The notes beneath the pieces are model-generated. The model had not been told where the DNA came from. It worked only from the letters and a program-made list of their open reading frames with translations, and did not search any database. A stretch of DNA of 64,000 nucleotides from Aggregatibacter actinomycetemcomitans (GTDB lineage: Bacteria; Pseudomonadota; Gammaproteobacteria; Enterobacterales; Pasteurellaceae). Where the stretch lies: contig NZ_NRDF01000005.1 in NCBI RefSeq assembly GCF_003130205.1, positions 58,824 to 122,823 on the forward strand, given 5' to 3'. Made by a program: the position numbers and the translations under genes. Positions 57,044-64,000 of this stretch are shown here, piece by piece; the stretch's first letter is position 1, and every line of letters begins with the position of its first letter.

Positions 57044-57898
57044 ATGAAACAAAATACATATTATCTTTCTAGCAATATGTTACAAATAATAAAAAATGAT
57101 AAACTTCGTTCAGAAGTTGCTGAATTTACAACCGCGTTTAACAAATTGCACTGTTTAACAGAACAACAACCCTTTAGAATTGGTGTAATGGGAAAATCAG
57201 GAGCAGGAAAGTCCACTATCATTAATTCTCTTTGTCAAGATAATATTTGTAAAACTGGAGGAAGTAGAGGGGTTACGCGTAATATTCAGAGAATAAAAGG
57301 AAAATTAGGTGATATGCAAGTGCGTATTTTAGATTTTCCAGGTATTGCAGAAAGCCAGGAGTGGGATAAGGAATATATTGAAATTTATAAAACCTACTTA
57401 GATAAACTTGATCTTATTTTATGGACCATTAAAATCGATGATAGAGCTATTATTGAAGATGAAAAGTTTTGTGAAAGATACATATTTATTACCCAAAAAC
57501 TAAGAGAGAAATGTATTTTTGTATTAACACAATCTGACAAATCAGAACCAATCAGAGAATGGGACAATGTCTCATTCTCTCCATCGCCTCGGCAAAAAGA
57601 AACAATCATGAAAAATCATGTCCGACTTGTTATGGATTTAGATATTAGCGAATGGAACAGCGTAATTCATGTCGCATGTAGCTATGAGGAAAATAAAATG
57701 GGTATTAAAACCTATAATTTTGATGCTATTTTTGAAGCTATCCTATTTAAGTTAGACACAATCCCCCGCCTATCCAGTACAATTTCTACAGGAGTAAATA
57801 TTGCCGTAACTGTAAGAAGAATGAATAAAACGATAGAAATGTCTAGGTTCGCAGCAGAAAATAGAGAAAATATCTATCCTAATATCATCAATATGTGA
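57044..57898 (+). CDS. YeeP/YfjP-like GTPase B
   Basis: A 284-residue paralogue of GTPase A. G1 is IGVMGKSGAGKSTIINSL (near residue 50), G2 Thr in SRGVTRNIQ, G3 LDFPGIAES (near 97), then LDLILWTIKIDDRAIIEDEKF and G4-like TQSDKSEP (near 162). It lacks the long C-terminal helical tail of GTPase A. Two divergent tandem copies suggest a heterodimeric switch. Its stop codon overlaps the HEPN start (GTGA), implying translational coupling. Confidence 0.88.
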   Translation: MKQNTYYLSSNMLQIIKNDKLRSEVAEFTTAFNKLHCLTEQQPFRIGVMGKSGAGKSTIINSLCQDNICKTGGSRGVTRNIQRIKGKLGDMQVRILDFPGIAESQEWDKEYIEIYKTYLDKLDLILWTIKIDDRAIIEDEKFCERYIFITQKLREKCIFVLTQSDKSEPIREWDNVSFSPSPRQKETIMKNHVRLVMDLDISEWNSVIHVACSYEENKMGIKTYNFDAIFEAILFKLDTIPRLSSTISTGVNIAVTVRRMNKTIEMSRFAAENRENIYPNIINM

Positions 57899-58551
57899 GA
57901 GAAAAAATATTGCTATTATTACAACAATACTATAAACAACATCGCACAGAATATTCTGATGATTTCCGTCTCCGAATCCACCGCGCCCTAAGCTGGCTGA
58001 ATTCCGCAAGTGAATTGGAGAATTTAGATCATAAATTCATCACGCAATGGATTGCATTTAATGCAGCTTATGCAAATGAAATTAGCAGTATTTCGGGTGA
58101 TAGAAATACTTTTTTCGAGTTCTTGAAAAAAGTCTGTGATTTGGATGAGGAAGAAAAAATTCACTCGATCATTTGGGATTCCTACAGTGAACCTTTTGAA
58201 AAACTTCTTGATACGCCTTATACCTTTCAACCATTTTGGGATTTCCATAATGACAAGCGTTCGGAATCCGATTGGGAAAGAATGTTCCATGGGGCAAAAC
58301 GTAAAGCGCAATTTGCCTTAAAAAATAAGGAAACCCATGTCGTATTACAAATTATCTTTAGTCACCTTTATACGCTAAGAAATCAGCTCTTGCATGGCGG
58401 CTCAACATTTAATAGCAGTGTTAATCGAATACAGCTTAAAGAAATTTGTGATTTATTAGGGGCGTTAATTCCGATCACTTTAGATATTATGATGAAAAAC
58501 CATAATGAAATGGATTGGGGAAAACCGTTCTATCCTTATATTCAAGATTAG
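57895..58551 (+). CDS. HEPN-family protein with Rx4H motif, candidate ribonuclease effector
   Basis: A 218-residue helical protein starting at a GTG that overlaps the TGA of GTPase B by 4 nt. FRLRIHRALSWLNSASEL, then KFITQWIAFNAAYANE, and YTLRNQLLHGGSTFNSSVNRIQLKEICDLL are hallmarks of a widespread HEPN group. The RNQLLH hexapeptide (about residues 162-167) is the Rx4H catalytic pattern of HEPN RNases, with the following Gly-Gly and Asn-Arg conserved. HEPN proteins are common toxins/effectors in abortive-infection and toxin-antitoxin systems. Here the coupling to two GTPases suggests GTPase-controlled RNA cleavage; this is inference. Confidence 0.82.
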   Translation: MREKILLLLQQYYKQHRTEYSDDFRLRIHRALSWLNSASELENLDHKFITQWIAFNAAYANEISSISGDRNTFFEFLKKVCDLDEEEKIHSIIWDSYSEPFEKLLDTPYTFQPFWDFHNDKRSESDWERMFHGAKRKAQFALKNKETHVVLQIIFSHLYTLRNQLLHGGSTFNSSVNRIQLKEICDLLGALIPITLDIMMKNHNEMDWGKPFYPYIQD

Positions 58552-58600
58552 CGTTTATTAGGCAGACTAATCCATCTTAACGTCGTCAAAACTTTTTTAG

Positions 58601-58612
58601 CCCGAACCAACC
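58601..58612 (+). repeat. 12-bp repeat CCCGAACCAACC, copy 2
   Basis: Identical to 54822-54833, preceded by TTTTTTAG, and ending 54 nt before the FtsZ-like start codon. Confidence 0.75.
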
Positions 58613-58666
58613 TTACATAGTCTGTCGTTATTATTTCTTTTTGTTTATTAGCATAAGGAAAATAAC

Positions 58667-59206
58667 ATGATAGCCAAGGTTATTGGTTGTGGTGGTTGCG
58701 GAAGCAATATTATTGATTATTTATTAGCGCAAGATCTGAAACAAACCGAATTTTGTGTCATCCATTCTAATCCGCAAAAAATTCAGGAAGCCGACCCAAA
58801 CATCACGTTTGTACTTGATTCGTTAGAAGGAAAACAGCGGAAAATTTTTCTAAAAGGCATTGTCTGTGATGCCAATCCTTGCATTATCGTTTGCGGATTA
58901 GGTGGGAAAAGCGGTGGCGAATTTACGCGGGAAATCGTTCAAGCCGCCAACACATTAGGACTAAAACCCCACATTATTGCAACCACGCCTTTCGTCTTTG
59001 AAAGCGAAGAAAAAATGCATACTGCACAAATATATATAAACCAATTAAAGCAGTTAGATTGTAAAATCACGCTAATTTCTAATGCGGAGATGACACAAGA
59101 TTTATATGCCCCCCTGGGGCTAATCGGCGCTTTTGGGGCAATTCATGAGGCGTTTTACAAAATGATTCGCGAGCAAATTAAGCCCGTCACCTACCCATTT
59201 CCTTAA
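58667..59206 (+). CDS. Orphan FtsZ/tubulin GTP-binding-domain protein
   Basis: A 179-residue protein aligning by eye with the N-terminal domain of FtsZ. It shows IAKVIGCGGCGSNIIDYLL (nucleotide-binding T1 loop), FCVIHSNPQKI, the tubulin signature position as VCGLGGKSGGEFTREIV (FtsZ has GGGTGTG), then ATTPFVFESEEKMHTAQIYINQLKQ and LIGAFGAIHEAFYKMIREQ. It ends exactly where FtsZ continues into the T7 loop (NxDxxD) and C-terminal domain, both absent. It could bind GTP or an FtsZ/tubulin partner but not form a normal polymer interface on its lower face. Own promoter region with the CCCGAACCAACC repeat; queA is 90 nt downstream. Confidence 0.8.
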   Translation: MIAKVIGCGGCGSNIIDYLLAQDLKQTEFCVIHSNPQKIQEADPNITFVLDSLEGKQRKIFLKGIVCDANPCIIVCGLGGKSGGEFTREIVQAANTLGLKPHIIATTPFVFESEEKMHTAQIYINQLKQLDCKITLISNAEMTQDLYAPLGLIGAFGAIHEAFYKMIREQIKPVTYPFP

Positions 59207-59296
59207 TGAGCGCCAAAAAGTGCGGTAGTTTTCCCTTGAGATCCTCCCCGATTCGCACTAGACTACCGCCCTCTTTTTTAAACCAAATATTCCATT

Positions 59297-60388
59297 ATGC
59301 GTGTTGCCGATTTTTATTTTGATTTACCTGATGAGTTGATTGCCCGTTATCCGAAAGCGGAGCGGGCAGCCAGCCGATTATTACAACTGAATGGTGAAAA
59401 CGGGGAAATTTTTCACCGCACTTTTGCCGATGTATTGGAACTGATTAACCCCGGCGATTTGATGATCTTCAATAATACCCGTGTGATTCCCGCACGGATG
59501 TTCGGGCGTAAAATCAGCGGCGGGAAAATTGAGGTGCTGGTGGAACGGGTGTTAAGCGACTCCCGTTTTTTAGCTCACGTCCGCGCCTCCAAAGCGCCGA
59601 AAGAAGGGGCGGAATTGATTTTAGGCGAGGATAAACTGGGCGAAGGTAACGGCGTAAATGCCACCATGATTGGTCGCCAAGGCAGTTTGTTTGAGATCGA
59701 AATAACCGAAAAACAGACCGCACTTTTTGATGTGTTGCAGAAAATCGGACACATGCCGTTGCCACCGTATATTGACCGCCCGGATGAAGAAGCGGATCAG
59801 GAGCGCTATCAAACCGTGTATAACAAAGTGCCGGGGGCAGTTGCGGCGCCAACGGCGGGCTTACATTTTGATGATGAATTATTGGCGCAACTCAACGCCA
59901 AAGGGGTAAATTTCGCGTTTGTGACATTGCACGTCGGGGCGGGAACATTTCAGCCTGTTCGCGTGGAAAATATTGAAGATCACGTGATGCACGCGGAATA
60001 TGTGGAAGTGCCGCAAAAAGTGTGTGATGCCATTTTGGCGACGAAAAAAGCCGGTAAGCGGGTAATTGCAGTCGGGACGACCTCCGTGCGCTCCATTGAA
60101 AGTGCGGCACTGGCAGCGGAAGAGAAACAAAGTGCGGTGTTAATTGAGCCTTATTTTTCCGACACATCCATTTTCATTTATCCGGGCAAATCCTTCCGTG
60201 TAGTGGATTGCCTGATTACCAATTTCCATTTGCCGGAAAGCACGTTAATTATGTTGGTTTCCGCCTTTGCGGGTTTTTCCCATACAATGAATGCTTATAA
60301 AAGTGCGGTGGAAAATCGCTATCGTTTTTTCAGTTACGGCGATGCGATGTTTATCAGCAAAAATCCTGATGTGAAAGGATTGGAATAA
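59297..60388 (+). CDS. queA: S-adenosylmethionine:tRNA ribosyltransferase-isomerase
   Basis: A 363-residue protein of normal length. [47 protein letters not shown] and [13 protein letters not shown] are the conserved QueA blocks. It adds the epoxycyclopentanediol moiety to 7-aminomethyl-7-deazaguanine in tRNA for queuosine. Normally followed directly by tgt; here an unrelated aminotransferase gene and a small RNA-like locus intervene. The end of the accessory island lies just upstream. Confidence 0.97.
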   Translation: MRVADFYFDLPDELIARYPKAERAASRLLQLNGENGEIFHRTFADVLELINPGDLMIFNNTRVIPARMFGRKISGGKIEVLVERVLSDSRFLAHVRASKAPKEGAELILGEDKLGEGNGVNATMIGRQGSLFEIEITEKQTALFDVLQKIGHMPLPPYIDRPDEEADQERYQTVYNKVPGAVAAPTAGLHFDDELLAQLNAKGVNFAFVTLHVGAGTFQPVRVENIEDHVMHAEYVEVPQKVCDAILATKKAGKRVIAVGTTSVRSIESAALAAEEKQSAVLIEPYFSDTSIFIYPGKSFRVVDCLITNFHLPESTLIMLVSAFAGFSHTMNAYKSAVENRYRFFSYGDAMFISKNPDVKGLE

Positions 60389-60402
60389 CGGATTTCAGAA
60401 AA

Positions 60403-60436
60403 AGTAAAGGTGGGCTATTCCCACCTTTATTTTTAT
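60403..60436. terminator. Terminator between queA and the aminotransferase gene
   Basis: AAAGGTGGG / CCCACCTTT, 9-bp stem with 5-nt loop and flanking T-runs on both strands, between convergent genes. Confidence 0.92.
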
Positions 60437-61569
60437 ACCCAACCGTTTTGTCTGAATTCTTTGAGGATTTTCACAAAACGTTGCATTTCTTCCGGCGTCC
60501 CTAAAGTTAAACGGCTCCAGCTTTGAATCGGCAAAAATTCACGTCCGACCAAAATACCATTTTCTTTCATACGCTCTTGGTAGGTTTGCATGTCGCCTTT
60601 AATTTCATGAAAAATAAAGTTGCCGTTAGACGGTGCAAATTTTAAACCCAGTTCTCGCAATGCGTTTTGCACGATTTTACGGGAAGCTTCGTTACTTTGT
60701 AAGCTCAATTGGGCGAAAGTTTTGTCTTTCAAGGAAGCAAGCGCGGCAACCGCACCGGCAATGTTGATATTATCAATGGACATGAATTTATCCACTTCTT
60801 CCACCACATCGGAATTCGCCAGCATATACCCCACACGATAACCTGCCATGGCGTAAAATTTAGAGAAAGTGCGGGTGACGGCAACATTTTTAAAACCCTG
60901 TTTAATCAGCTTAACGCCACTTTCAAAAACTGGATCCTGCACATATTCGGCGTAGGCTTCATCCAGCAAAAAGAAATAATTTTCCGGCGCTTTTTTAATC
61001 CAACGGAATAATTCTTTTGCCGGCGTCACGGTTGAAGTTGGATTATTCGGGTTACACAAATAGAAAATACTCACGCCGCTAAACTGCTCGGCGGTTTCTT
61101 GCAATTTTGCCAAATCAAACCGAAAATCCTTAGTCAGCGGCACTTTAGCAACCGCTACATTCATAGCTTGTGCATATAATTCGGCATAATTAAACGTCGG
61201 ATCAGGCACCACCAGCTGGACTGTCTGTTTTGCTTGTCTGGCTTTAAATACCTGTGATTGAATGATCCCGCGAATATTTTCAGAGGATCCATTCCCCAAG
61301 GAAACGAAATTATCTTCCAGATTATATTTTTCGGCTAATTGACGGATTAATTCACTACGACGCTCATCGGGATAACGGGAACCAATCCCGATACTATTAA
61401 TAATCGCCTGTTTTGCTTTTTCCGACATGCCCAATGAATTTTCATTGAAATTCAAATGTAGAATACCGGAACCATTACCCCTGCCTTTCTTTTTTGCTAT
61501 CAACGTTGGTGCAATAGTCATCCCGATAACTGCGGCGCCGGTTAATTTCAGAAGTTTTCTCCGCTGCAT
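60433..61569 (-). CDS. PLP-dependent HisC-like aminotransferase with a twin-arginine-like signal
   Basis: A 378-residue fold-type I aminotransferase. The N-terminus MQRRKLLKLTGAAVIGMTIAP resembles a Tat signal (RRKLLK followed by a hydrophobic stretch), so the enzyme may be periplasmic. Motifs: LNFNENSLGMSEKAKQ, YLCNPNNPTSTVTPA, LLDEAYAEYV and the PLP Lys in TRTFSKFYAMAGYRVGYM, all HisC-like. The substrate is unknown; most HisC proteins are cytoplasmic, so this is not the histidine pathway enzyme by default. It lies between queA and tgt on the opposite strand. Confidence 0.88.
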   Translation of the reverse strand: MQRRKLLKLTGAAVIGMTIAPTLIAKKKGRGNGSGILHLNFNENSLGMSEKAKQAIINSIGIGSRYPDERRSELIRQLAEKYNLEDNFVSLGNGSSENIRGIIQSQVFKARQAKQTVQLVVPDPTFNYAELYAQAMNVAVAKVPLTKDFRFDLAKLQETAEQFSGVSIFYLCNPNNPTSTVTPAKELFRWIKKAPENYFFLLDEAYAEYVQDPVFESGVKLIKQGFKNVAVTRTFSKFYAMAGYRVGYMLANSDVVEEVDKFMSIDNINIAGAVAALASLKDKTFAQLSLQSNEASRKIVQNALRELGLKFAPSNGNFIFHEIKGDMQTYQERMKENGILVGREFLPIQSWSRLTLGTPEEMQRFVKILKEFRQNGWV

Positions 61570-61739
61570 AAAGCTCTACCTTTATGAATGATCACATTTA
61601 AAATATAAGTATAAATATTAATACGATAAATATCTTTTTCAAGAAAAACCTTGGGCTATGTCAAAAAATTGAAACTGATTTAAGCGCCGAAAGAAGGCAG
61701 TGTTTGACTTATTTTCGGGCAAGTCATAAAATAAAAAAC

Positions 61740-61763
61740 AAGGAATGGTGGTAACCATTCCTT
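61740..61763 (-). terminator. Terminator of the minus-strand small peptide transcript
   Basis: AAGGAATGGT / ACCATTCCTT, a perfect 10-bp stem with 4-nt loop. On the minus strand it is followed by GTTTTTTAT, so it ends transcription of the small gene at 61780-61851. Confidence 0.9.
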
Positions 61764-61779
61764 GATTCGGTAAATCTGC

Positions 61780-61851
61780 TTAGCCAGCGCTACCTTTCAG
61801 TAACAGGCACAGCAGAATAACGATGATTAGCTTCAAAATAAATTTAATCAT
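61780..61851 (-). CDS. 23-residue hydrophobic peptide, candidate type I toxin
   Basis: The peptide starts MIKFILKLIIVILLCLLL and ends KGSAG: a single transmembrane helix with short basic ends, like Ibs/Fst-class type I toxins. AAGGA lies 8 nt before the ATG and is sequestered in a hairpin (61861-61878). A minus-strand promoter (TATAAT near 61960) and its own terminator (61740-61763) frame it as a separate small gene. The remainder of the 61570-62046 interval is described by the neighbouring entries. Expression is not proven. Confidence 0.5.
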   Translation of the reverse strand: MIKFILKLIIVILLCLLLKGSAG

Positions 61852-61860
61852 TGTTTTTTT

Positions 61861-61878
61861 CCTTTATCAAAATAAAGG
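61861..61878 (-). promoter_or_regulatory. Hairpin hiding the ribosome site of the 23-residue peptide
   Basis: CCTTTAT-TTTG-ATAAAGG on the minus strand: a perfect 7-bp stem that includes the AAGG of the ribosome site, expected to limit translation, as in type I toxin mRNAs. Confidence 0.6.
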
Positions 61879-61879
61879 A

Positions 61880-62003
61880 TCTACTTAAAACAGCCCGTCA
61901 GGTGCAACTGGCGGACTGATTTTTCGCAGATCCGCCTCTGCTCGTAAGAGCATTGCGAAAAATTATAGCATGAAGCCTGTATATTTAAACAGGCTTTTTT
62001 TTA
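61880..62003 (+). ncRNA. Possible antisense RNA opposite the peptide leader
   Basis: A rho-independent terminator on the plus strand (AAGCCTGT / ACAGGCTT at 61973-61996, then eight T) has no gene before it on that strand. Sequence upstream (61890-61960) folds into stems such as CCGTCAG/CTGGCGG and GCTC/GAGC and is complementary to the 5' leader of the small peptide mRNA. This suggests a ~100-nt plus-strand antitoxin RNA; its promoter and 5' end could not be placed with confidence. Confidence 0.35.
61955..61965 (-). promoter_or_regulatory. -10 region of a minus-strand promoter for the small peptide
   Basis: On the minus strand GCTATAATTTT gives a perfect TATAAT, with TTTAAA 17 nt upstream as a 4/6 match to -35. 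Transcription would start near 61952 and give a ~200-nt RNA. Confidence 0.6.
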
Positions 62004-62037
62004 TTGACCAAAAACCTTCGAACTGTTTATTCGTTGA

Positions 62038-63192
<1,155 letters not shown>

Positions 63193-63196
63193 TCCC

Positions 63197-63242
63197 AAAA
63201 GTGCGGTCATTTTAAAAAACGTTTTTCAAATCGACCGTACTT
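63197..63242 (+). terminator. Imperfect uptake-word hairpin after tgt, abutting the IS end
   Basis: AAAAGTGCGGTC and GACCGTACTTT could pair (one C to T difference breaks the second uptake word). The IS left end begins immediately after the hairpin at 63243. Confidence 0.6.
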
Positions 63243-64000
63243 TGATCTGCTCCCCAAAACTTGGACAGATAACTAAACCTAAGTTAAATATTGAGCTCTG
63301 TACTGCACAGGGCTCAAATTGTTTAATTTAGGCTTAATGCGCTCCTCGTTATAATAACGAATAGAGTCATGTATCGCCCGTTCTAATTCGTCAATATCCT
63401 TAAACTGACGGGAATAAAAACATGCCGACTTCAACGTGCTGAAAAAACTTTCTATCACCGCATTGTCATAACAATTCCCGCGCCGGCTCATGCTCTGTAT
63501 GGCATAAGGCGAACCATTATCCCGAATCAACATTTTCCGCCAACGGGCAAGCCCGTAAAGGTAGCCTTGGTCGGTGTGAATAATCGGTAAATCCGTTTCC
63601 TTTAACTGCGCCAACGCTTTCTTTAGCATCGACGACACCAATCCGAAGGTCGGGCGTCTATGTGTGGCAAAGGCAATAATCTCCTGATTGGCTAAGTCCA
63701 TCATAGGAGAAAGATACAACTTCTCCGTCCCTACCCGACATTCGGTTACATCGGTCACCCACTTTTCCTTTAATTTTGAGGCAGTAAAGTTGCGTTGTAG
63801 CAAATTCGGTGCCACATGACTCGGTTTACCCGCCTTTTTGCGTCGTTTCACTTTCACACAAGAACGTATCCCTAATACCCGCATATGCGCCAACACCGTT
63901 TTGCCGCTGAGAAAAATCCCTTCCTGCTGTAACTTGAGCCGAATCATGCGGTAACCATCCCGCCCCTGATTCGCCTGATAAAGGTCGAGGATACGCTGTC
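63243..64000 (-). mobile_element. IS3-family (IS150 group) insertion sequence, truncated by the window
   Basis: The terminal inverted repeat begins TGATCTGCTCCCCAAAACTT at 63243, typical of the IS150 group. The transposase gene reads inward and continues beyond 64000. The other end and the target duplication cannot be seen. Confidence 0.88.
63279..64000 (-). CDS. IS150-type transposase (OrfB), N-terminus outside the window
   Basis: At least 240 residues of an rve-type integrase; the frame remains open to the window edge (QRILDLYQANQGRDGYRMIRLKLQ precedes the first visible ATG). The catalytic DDE residues are seen in WVTDVTECRVG, IIHTDQGYLYG and GNCYDNAVIESFFSTLKSACFY. The C-terminal YYNEERIKPKLNNLSPVQYR matches the IS3 family. 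orfA would be upstream, outside the window. The gene appears intact where visible. Confidence 0.93.
   Translation of the reverse strand, partial: QRILDLYQANQGRDGYRMIRLKLQQEGIFLSGKTVLAHMRVLGIRSCVKVKRRKKAGKPSHVAPNLLQRNFTASKLKEKWVTDVTECRVGTEKLYLSPMMDLANQEIIAFATHRRPTFGLVSSMLKKALAQLKETDLPIIHTDQGYLYGLARWRKMLIRDNGSPYAIQSMSRRGNCYDNAVIESFFSTLKSACFYSRQFKDIDELERAIHDSIRYYNEERIKPKLNNLSPVQYRAQYLT

Overview
The window is from a Pasteurellaceae chromosome, almost certainly Aggregatibacter actinomycetemcomitans. The best evidence is a complete leukotoxin operon (ltxC-ltxA-ltxB-ltxD, 168/1055/707/477 codons) directly downstream of glyA. About 40 copies of the Haemophilus-type DNA uptake word AAGTGCGGT or its complement are scattered through the rest of the window. 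The glyA-ltxC spacer is about 1.1 kb, which fits the full-length, non-JP2 form of the leukotoxin promoter.

Layout. 1-6 kb: housekeeping genes (end of a minor-pilin operon, recC, rimI-holD, rsmC). 6-7.2 kb: a decayed PTS EIIB fragment and a small lipoprotein. 7.3-17 kb: glyA and the AT-rich ltx operon. 17.1-21.1 kb: mannitol operon mtlA-mtlD-mtlR with a strong CRP-site cluster; just upstream lies a short copy of the mtlR 3' end. 21.2-39.4 kb: a complete myo-inositol catabolic locus (iolD-iolE-iolG, an iolC/iolJ fusion, an RpiR regulator, iolB, an inositol monophosphatase, an organophosphate-antiporter-like transporter, iolA, a second Gfo/Idh dehydrogenase, and a sugar-type ABC transporter with two tandem binding proteins). 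39.5-42.1 kb: adhE. 42.4-45.1 kb: a TonB-dependent receptor with foreign-looking codon use. 45.3-50.3 kb: secF-secD-yajC, rnhA/dnaQ and two tRNA-Asp genes. 50.4-54.4 kb: a RelBE-type toxin-antitoxin pair, a cupin, a frameshifted yedE, and trhP (yegQ). 54.8-59.2 kb: an accessory island. 59.3-63.2 kb: queA, a Tat-type aminotransferase, a candidate type I toxin locus and tgt. 63.2 kb to the end: an IS3/IS150-type element running out of the window.

How the genes work together. The inositol genes would take free inositol in through the ABC transporter, or possibly a phosphorylated inositol through the antiporter-like protein plus the phosphatase, and convert it to acetyl-CoA and DHAP-level intermediates. 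Three of their promoters (iolD, suhB-like, iolA) share one composite arrangement: a CRP-like site, then exactly 4 nt, then a TGRAA-N6-NTTYA half-palindrome pair, the probable RpiR (IolR) operator.

The best candidate for an undescribed system is the 54.8-59.2 kb island. It holds a WYL-type regulator broken by two in-frame TAA codons, a very basic 83-residue protein, two tandem YeeP/YfjP-like GTPases, a translationally coupled HEPN-family protein with an Rx4H ribonuclease motif, and a 179-residue protein consisting only of the FtsZ/tubulin GTP-binding domain. A 12-bp repeat sits about 54 nt before the start codons of both the regulator and the FtsZ-like gene. All functional assignments come from reading the sequence; no database search was run.
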